Positions 58,748 through 64,000 of a stretch of DNA of 64,000 nt are shown here, piece by piece. The position numbers and the translations under genes are program-made. The notes below the pieces were generated by a model that saw only the letters and a list, made by a program, of their open reading frames with translations, did not search any database and was not told where the DNA came from. The stretch comes from Ailanthus altissimus (taxonomy: Eukaryota; Streptophyta; Magnoliopsida; Sapindales; Simaroubaceae). The stretch is taken from contig OX327706.1 of NCBI GenBank assembly GCA_946807835.1, positions 26,029,001 through 26,093,000 on the forward strand. Reading direction: 5' to 3'. Positions within the stretch are counted from its first letter, which is position 1, and each line of letters starts with the position of its first letter.

Positions 58748-59212
58748 ATGGCAAGAGCCGCTTGTTATAATCATCATCATCATCATAATAATTCGTCAGC
58801 AATAGCAAATCATATTCGAGCAAAGACAAAGAATGCCCGAACACATGTCGTGTTTGCGATGAGATTGAGACCAAATCTGACCTTAAAACTCGTCTCAGCA
58901 AAAACAACCGTCAACGGGTATCGGAATTCAAGAATCTTCAGCGCGAAAACAATCGCAGAAGACATGGAAACGAAGAGCAATCAGGAACCGATAGAGGAGG
59001 AGAGTATCGTTAAGAAAGAAGAAGAAGAAGGAGGAGGAAAAAAGCAAAGGGAATCGGAGAAGAAGATATTGCCGCCGCCGCCGGAAAAGCCGGAGCCTGG
59101 GGATTGTTGTGGGAGCGGATGCGTTAGATGCGTGTGGGATGTGTATTATGAGGAGCTCGACGCTTACAACAATCTCTATCAAAGCGATTCCCACAACTCC
59201 AAATCTAATTAA
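58748..59212 (+). CDS. Oxidoreductase-like domain protein (small, Cys-rich C-terminus)
   Basis: Single exon, 154 residues from the first ATG. The C-terminal half has the hallmark of the oxidoreductase-like domain family (Pfam Oxidored-like): PPPPEKPEPGDCCGSGC (111-125), then VRCVWDVYYEEL, with Cys120, Cys121, Cys125 and Cys128 and Trp130. The function of this family is poorly known; members in other eukaryotes are often mitochondrial. The N-terminal 70 residues are basic and rich in Ser, Ala and Arg, fitting an organelle-targeting peptide, and include a His5 run encoded by a CAT microsatellite. Met73 (METKSNQE) is an alternative start that would give an 82-residue protein. An acidic, Gly-rich linker (82-105) joins the two parts. 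The reading frame is intact and the domain is complete. Confidence 0.8.
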   Translation: MARAACYNHHHHHNNSSAIANHIRAKTKNARTHVVFAMRLRPNLTLKLVSAKTTVNGYRNSRIFSAKTIAEDMETKSNQEPIEEESIVKKEEEEGGGKKQRESEKKILPPPPEKPEPGDCCGSGCVRCVWDVYYEELDAYNNLYQSDSHNSKSN

Positions 59213-60580
59213 GCCCTGTATTCCTTGGCGATATTGATTTTTATGCGCTGCGATTGTTGATGATTCGTTAATAAAAAGGATTTCCTTTTTCCATTCCCAG
59301 TCGAGGGGTTCCATTTTTTTTTTCTTTTGTTATATTTTTAATACCAATATTACTATTTTTAATATCAATATAAATATTATATAATTATCAGTAATTAATA
59401 AAATTAAAATTAAAATATTAATTTTGTATCATAATTTATAACTGTGTCATTATTGCATTAAAGTTTTAGTTGAATAAATCGTAAAAAGTCCTTAAATTTT
59501 GAATCCTATTTAAAATGTGTTTGAAAATATTTATTTTTTCTATAAAGATAGTACTTTTTTTAAATTATTTTATACTTATATAAAAATAATTTTTTTTCTT
59601 AAAAATAAACTCTTCTAAACCCACTATTAAATTAATAAATGACAATTACTACATTTCCATTCGGATGGCCTCAAGATATTATTTTGAGGATTACACCAAT
59701 TCGTAAATAGAATTGACCATTCTTATAGATTTTACTTAAAAAGTTTTGAAGGGATATTTTAATATATATGATGTACATTACTATTTATGTAAAATTCAAA
59801 TTTTCGTTACTCATCCCACTTTTCAAACGAGTGAGCGAGTGAAATACAACTTATTACGTAAATTATTTCAACTTACAAACATACCGTTGTTATTTAAAAA
59901 ATTTGAACATATTTCTGAATAAAGTACTAGGATTATCTTTTAAATCAAATTTTTATTTAAATAAATATAAATATTTGGTTGATGATTAATAAAAAAAAGT
60001 AAAAAAAATAAATGTTAACTACCCGTGCTTAATATAATACATATGTTAAATTTTTTTAAAAAATTAAATTAATATAACTAAAAAGAGAATCTTAATTCTC
60101 TAACAAAATTATTTCTTTTCTCAAAAGAAAAAAAATATTGTACACAATTTGAAAATAGTTTTCTTTAAGAAAAAAAAAAGGAAAAAGTTCATAAATAATT
60201 TTTTAATTATTTTATTTTATTTTTTTAACTAAATATAAAATGATTATACTTTATTAGCCAAATAATTTATTTTTTGACATATTTATCCTTATATCAAATT
60301 TATAACTTCTTTCTTTTTTGAAGAAACTTTAAAGATATATTGAACAAAGTTTATTGATGACCGAATATTTTTGAAGTTGCTATTGTAAAAATCAAAGTGT
60401 TGCTCAGGATCGCTTCGAATCAAATCAAAGAAATAGCTCCGGTAAATTTTTTAAACTTCGTTAGAAATTAGATAAATTTACATTTGAAGTTAAAAGTAAT
60501 TGTTATTACCGAATTAAATGAGTTAGAATGGTATAAACGGTGTTGAAATCCGGCCAAAAATAAATTTTAGAGTGTGTTTG
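59213..60580. other. AT-rich intergenic DNA
   Basis: 3' flank of the small gene, then AT-rich sequence with one stray copy of the 58.1-58.5 kb repeat at about 59935-60110. The stretch 60350-60580 leads into the GC-rich island and may be the outer part of the MuDR-like element; no terminal inverted repeat was recognised. Confidence 0.35.
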
Positions 60581-60622
60581 GCGAAAACCAGACGGCGGTC
60601 GCTGCGGCCGCCGTCAATATAG

Positions 60623-60750
60623 GCATCGCGGGGTACATCTCGGGCCCGAGATGTGCCCCGAGGTGCGCATATTGTGTGCACCGCGGGCCCGAGATGGCCC
60701 CGCGGCGCACACATTGTGTGCATCTCGGGCCCGAGACGGCCCCGCGATGC
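60623..60750. repeat. GC-rich foldback island upstream of the MuDR-like transposase
   Basis: 128 bp of about 70% GC in very AT-rich DNA. The ends are inverted repeats (GCATCGCGGGG at 60623-60633, CCCCGCGATGC at 60740-60750). Inside are an 18-bp perfect palindrome CATCTCGGGCCCGAGATG (60636-60653) and two related copies of its CGGGCCCGAGA core (about 60684-60694 and 60726-60736), plus repeated 'catattgtgtgca/cacattgtgtgca'. CpG density is very high. It lies 100 bases before the transposase leader and may be a subterminal or promoter region of that element. Confidence 0.75.
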
Positions 60751-60849
60751 GCATTTTTTTATTTTTAAATATTTTATCTTTTTAAAAATTTTATTAATTT
60801 TTTCATTTGTGAACTTTTCCTAATTTTCTTTTTTGTTTTTTCAGGTCAT

Positions 60850-63342
60850 ATGGAGTGTGATGCGATAGTTATTTGTTTTGGAGGAAAGTGAGAGAGTTCT
60901 AATGACAGGGAAGAAAGTTATGTTGATTATAGTAATTTTGGAATTTCGGTTCAGAAAGATATTAATTTTGAAGATCTTTTAAATGCAGTATGTTATACCT
61001 TGGGAGTCGACAATGTGAAGTGTAAGGTGACTTTGAAAATCAAAATTGATGCAACGAGGTATAACCTAAAGCCTATTGAGATTAGAAATGACAATGATGT
61101 TCAGTTTTTTTTAAGTGCCAATAGAAGATCGTACTGTCCTTTATGTGTAACAGTGGATCCTAGAGCTCTTGTTTATGAAGATAATGTACAGCCCCTCAAT
61201 CAAAATCCACCATCAATTCATGCTCATTTTATGTCAGCTAGCGGTAGCAACCAAGTGAGCCATACATCTCTATCAGTTCCACCAGTGGTTCCTGCAAACA
61301 CAACGAATGAGTATCACAATGTTTCTCCTATACCCTTTAATGAAGACCCAGCCTATACACATTACGCTTGTGATGACATTGAAAATGTTGGGGATGTGGA
61401 AGGGGACTATGATGATGTTAGAAATGTTGATAATTTAGAAGGGAATGATTTAGCAGAAGGCGGACGTTGTTATGTTTCGACAAGCTCCCTAAATGTTGAA
61501 GCTAGAAGAATAGATTTTTGTGAAGCGGAAAAACCCTTTCCGTTTATGCCTCCAATACCACCATCAGACTTGGGCATTTCAGATAAGAATTCGAGTAGTG
61601 GAATTGACGATGTGTTTGTAGGAAAGTTGTTTGATAGCAAAGACGAACTTCACCAGGTTATTAGTATGGTAGCACTTAAAGGTAATTGGAGTTTTAAAGT
61701 GTCAAGGTCGACAAAAGATCGTTTTGAGATCAAATGTGATGATGATAGATGTCGATGGCGATTACGTGCAGTGTCGACAGATGCAAGGAAACATTTTATT
61801 GTGCGCATAATTGATTCAAGTCACGTGTGCCAATTAGATCGATTGCGCGATGGTCATCGACAAGCAAAGTCTCGAATTATTGGCAAATTTATAAAAAATA
61901 AGTTTGCATATGCGAGTCAACTTTATAGACCGAAGGAAATCCAAGCAGACATACGTGAGGAGTTTGGCATTGAATTAACTTACCCTACTGCTTGGCGGTC
62001 TAAGGAGCATGCATTGGTGTTGATACGTGGTACTCCAGAGGGTTCATATAAATTACTTCCTGCATACTGTCATATATTGGAACAACAGAACCCTGGTACA
62101 GTCACGCATTTGGAGATTGACGATTGCAAGCACTTTAAATATTTCCTCATGGCTCTTGGACCATGTATTAGAAGGTTCCAGTCTTCCATCAGACCGGTTA
62201 TTGCAGTTGATGGTACATTTTTAAAAAATGCATACTTGAGAACAATGTTTGTGGCTGTTTGCAAGGATGGAAACAACTAGATTTTTCCACTTGCATGGGG
62301 TATTGCTGACTCTGAAAATGATGCTTCATGGAAGTGGTTTATGGAAAAACTCCGAGGAGTTATTGGTGATCTTGCGAACCTTGTATTTATATCTGATCGA
62401 CATGCTAGTATCGAGAAGGCCATTAAAGAGGTATTTCCTAATGTATATCATGGTGTATGCATCTATCACTTGAAGTGTAATTTGGTAGTACGATATAAAA
62501 TACCATCGCATACAACAAAAGGAGGGGGATACTTGGCCTCTTATTTTGTTGCTGCCGAGACGTATCGCATAGCTGACTTTCAAATGGAAATATATAAGAT
62601 GCGAGAAATGAAACCGGAGGCAACGAGATACTTGGAGGAGGAGGTTGGTTTTTCAAAATGGGCTCGATCAATGGGAGCATTCAGAAGATATGACATCATG
62701 ACCACCAACATTGCAGAGAGTATTAACGTTGTTGCGAAGGATGCACGTGCTATGACGGTGACTGCCTTAATTGAGTGGATTCGAGAGTTAATGCAAAAAT
62801 AGTTTGTTGAGAGACGCGAGGCTGCAGAAAATATGTCAAACTTCTTGACCACTTAAGCCCATGACAAGATTTGGAAGCACAATGATGATTCCGCTCGCAT
62901 GACAGTGCATGCAATAGATCGATCTCGTTTTGTTGTTAAGGACGAAAAAAGAAATGGAATAGTGGACATCCCGGGGAAGTCATGTAGTTGTCAAAAGTTT
63001 GATATGTGACAACTATCGTGTCCTCATGCACTTGCAGTATGCAGGCAGGTCAGATTCCAGTACCAGACTCTTTGTTCGCGATATTACACGACTGAGTGTT
63101 TGTTGCGTGCATACAGTGAACCAGTAAATTCGGTTGGTCATCCGTTAGATTAGATTGTTTCAGAGGAGTTGAGAGCTGCTGACATCCAGCCTCCTATAGT
63201 ACATCGGCAATTAGGAAGACGTCGGAAGAATCGAATTCTATCGCAAGGTGAGGCTCCCACGAAGAATGTATGCAGTCGCTGTAAGCAGCATGGACATAAT
63301 CGACAAACTTGTCGAAACCCAATTCCATTACATGGTAGTTGA
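60850..63342 (+). pseudogene. MuDR-like (Mutator superfamily) transposase with six in-frame stops
   Basis: One continuous reading frame of 830 codons without a frameshift. Order: PB1-like N-terminus (MECDAIVICFGGK; VKCKVTLKIKIDATRYNLKP), variable acidic linker, MuDR DNA-binding-type domain (KLFDSKDELHQVISMVALKG...CRWRLRA), MULE DDE domain (VIAVDGTFL D454; FISDRHASI D516; NIAESIN E623), SWIM zinc finger (CSCQKFDM...CPH, from 62983), CCHC knuckle (CSRCKQHGHNRQTC). Stops: TGA 60889, TAG 62278, TAG 62800, TAA 62854, TGA 63007, TAG 63151, mostly at sites where the family has Trp or Gln. A leader-intron acceptor (TTTTTTCAG) precedes the ATG. Non-functional as it stands. Terminal inverted repeats were not found in the window. 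Confidence 0.9.
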
Positions 63343-64000
63343 TGTGTTCTTTATGAGTTATATTTGTATTTTAAAGTAATGTAGTTATGGACTTTATTTG
63401 ACTAGTTAATTTACAAATTTTTTTACGATTTCGTTTAATTGATAAGTTTATTATATTCTTATAAACATGAAAATTTTATTTTATTTTCTAAAATTCCTGG
63501 ATTAAAATGGACAGAGTTTTCCCTATTTTTTCTCAAAATCTATATTTCATAAACCTGCAGAAAATACACTTCAAATATTTCTCACATCTCTTAGCTGTAA
63601 AGGGGACCTCCCGTCCCTACACAAATCAATCAACATCATTTTACAATCTTTATAAACATACAAATGTTAATTTTCTTTCACTATTTTTTTGCACATTTTC
63701 ATAAGTCAGTCGCCATTTTGGTCCTAAAAAATGACCCATGCTCAGGACCAAAATGTAGGGGATGACAATACATCAAAAACTCTATAAACATATAAACATA
63801 AACCCCACAATCTCCACTATTCACTGTCTGTTGTGGCACTCCATCCTTTAATCTAATTACATGAAAAGGGGTTAAGTCAGGTGTAATTTATCGTTGCTCA
63901 TATAATCTACAAGCATCTAGGTAACGGGGTAACAACGTAGCTAATGGCAGGACATGATTCTCAATCACGCCATCGGCAAATCCCTTGATGCTAGAATCAT
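63343..64000. other. 3' flank of the MuDR-like element, right edge
   Basis: No gene. It contains an 11-bp perfect inverted repeat ATTTTGGTCCT (63715-63725) / AGGACCAAAAT (63744-63754) with an 18-base loop. The DNA may still belong to the transposon, whose right end is not visible. Confidence 0.4.

Noticed and set aside
60523..60768. Open frames on both strands over the GC-rich island
   Set aside because: Repetitive Pro/Arg/Gly/His text arises from the palindromic repeat; not a protein.

Overview
This is a nuclear segment of a eudicot plant chromosome. It is AT-rich, its genes have GT-AG introns, it carries plant-type tRNA genes, and it is heavily invaded by LTR retrotransposons. A MAX1-type cytochrome P450 and a TM6-type (AP3-lineage) MADS-box gene both point to a core eudicot that has kept TM6, a gene lost in Arabidopsis. 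I cannot name the species from sequence alone.

Layout. 1-4.7 kb: a decayed Ty1/copia element on the minus strand, running off the left edge, with a fragment of plastid psaA embedded in it. 7.1-9.8 kb: a second, older copia relic (+). 10.25-11.3 kb: an element with candidate target-site duplications that contains an array of tRNA-like units. 12.99-18.82 kb: an apparently intact five-exon MAX1 gene (strigolactone biosynthesis), with a gag/protease-only copia element in its 3.7-kb first intron. 19.5-19.7 kb: tRNA-Pro(CGG) and, inverted, a tRNA-Gly(GCC)-like gene. 21.26-24.11 kb: a broken LRR gene split by a solo LTR of the same copia family. 25.7-26.05 kb: a LINE RNase H relic. 26.74-28.03 kb: an intact secreted LRR protein gene (-). 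30.66-35.26 kb: a seven-exon gene for a microspherule/FHA-domain nuclear protein (-). 36.8-38.7 kb: an unrecognised decayed coding-like stretch. 40.15-45.34 kb: a complete copy of the gag/protease-only copia family, with AAAAT target-site duplications and a 2-kb solo LTR nested inside it. 46.37-50.21 kb: a seven-exon TM6-like B-class MADS-box gene (-), with a small LTR element in its fourth intron and a perfect CArG box in its promoter. 54.5-57.35 kb: a decayed ALDH3 pseudogene whose centre is replaced by LTR material. 58.75-59.21 kb: a small oxidoreductase-like-domain protein gene (+). 60.6-63.34 kb: a MuDR-like transposase reading frame with six in-frame stops and no frameshift, preceded by a GC-rich foldback island.

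The host genes do not form a pathway. They are four separate intact multi-domain genes (strigolactone P450, LRR protein, chromatin-type FHA protein, floral MADS factor) plus one small gene and two pseudogenes. What ties the window together is transposon traffic. One non-autonomous copia family appears three times: as an intronic copy, as a gene-breaking solo LTR, and as a complete copy that itself hosts another insertion. No clearly new biological system is evident. The best leads are this gag-only family, the tRNA-like array element, the GC-AG splice choice in MAX1 and the transition-only decay of the MuDR-like transposase.
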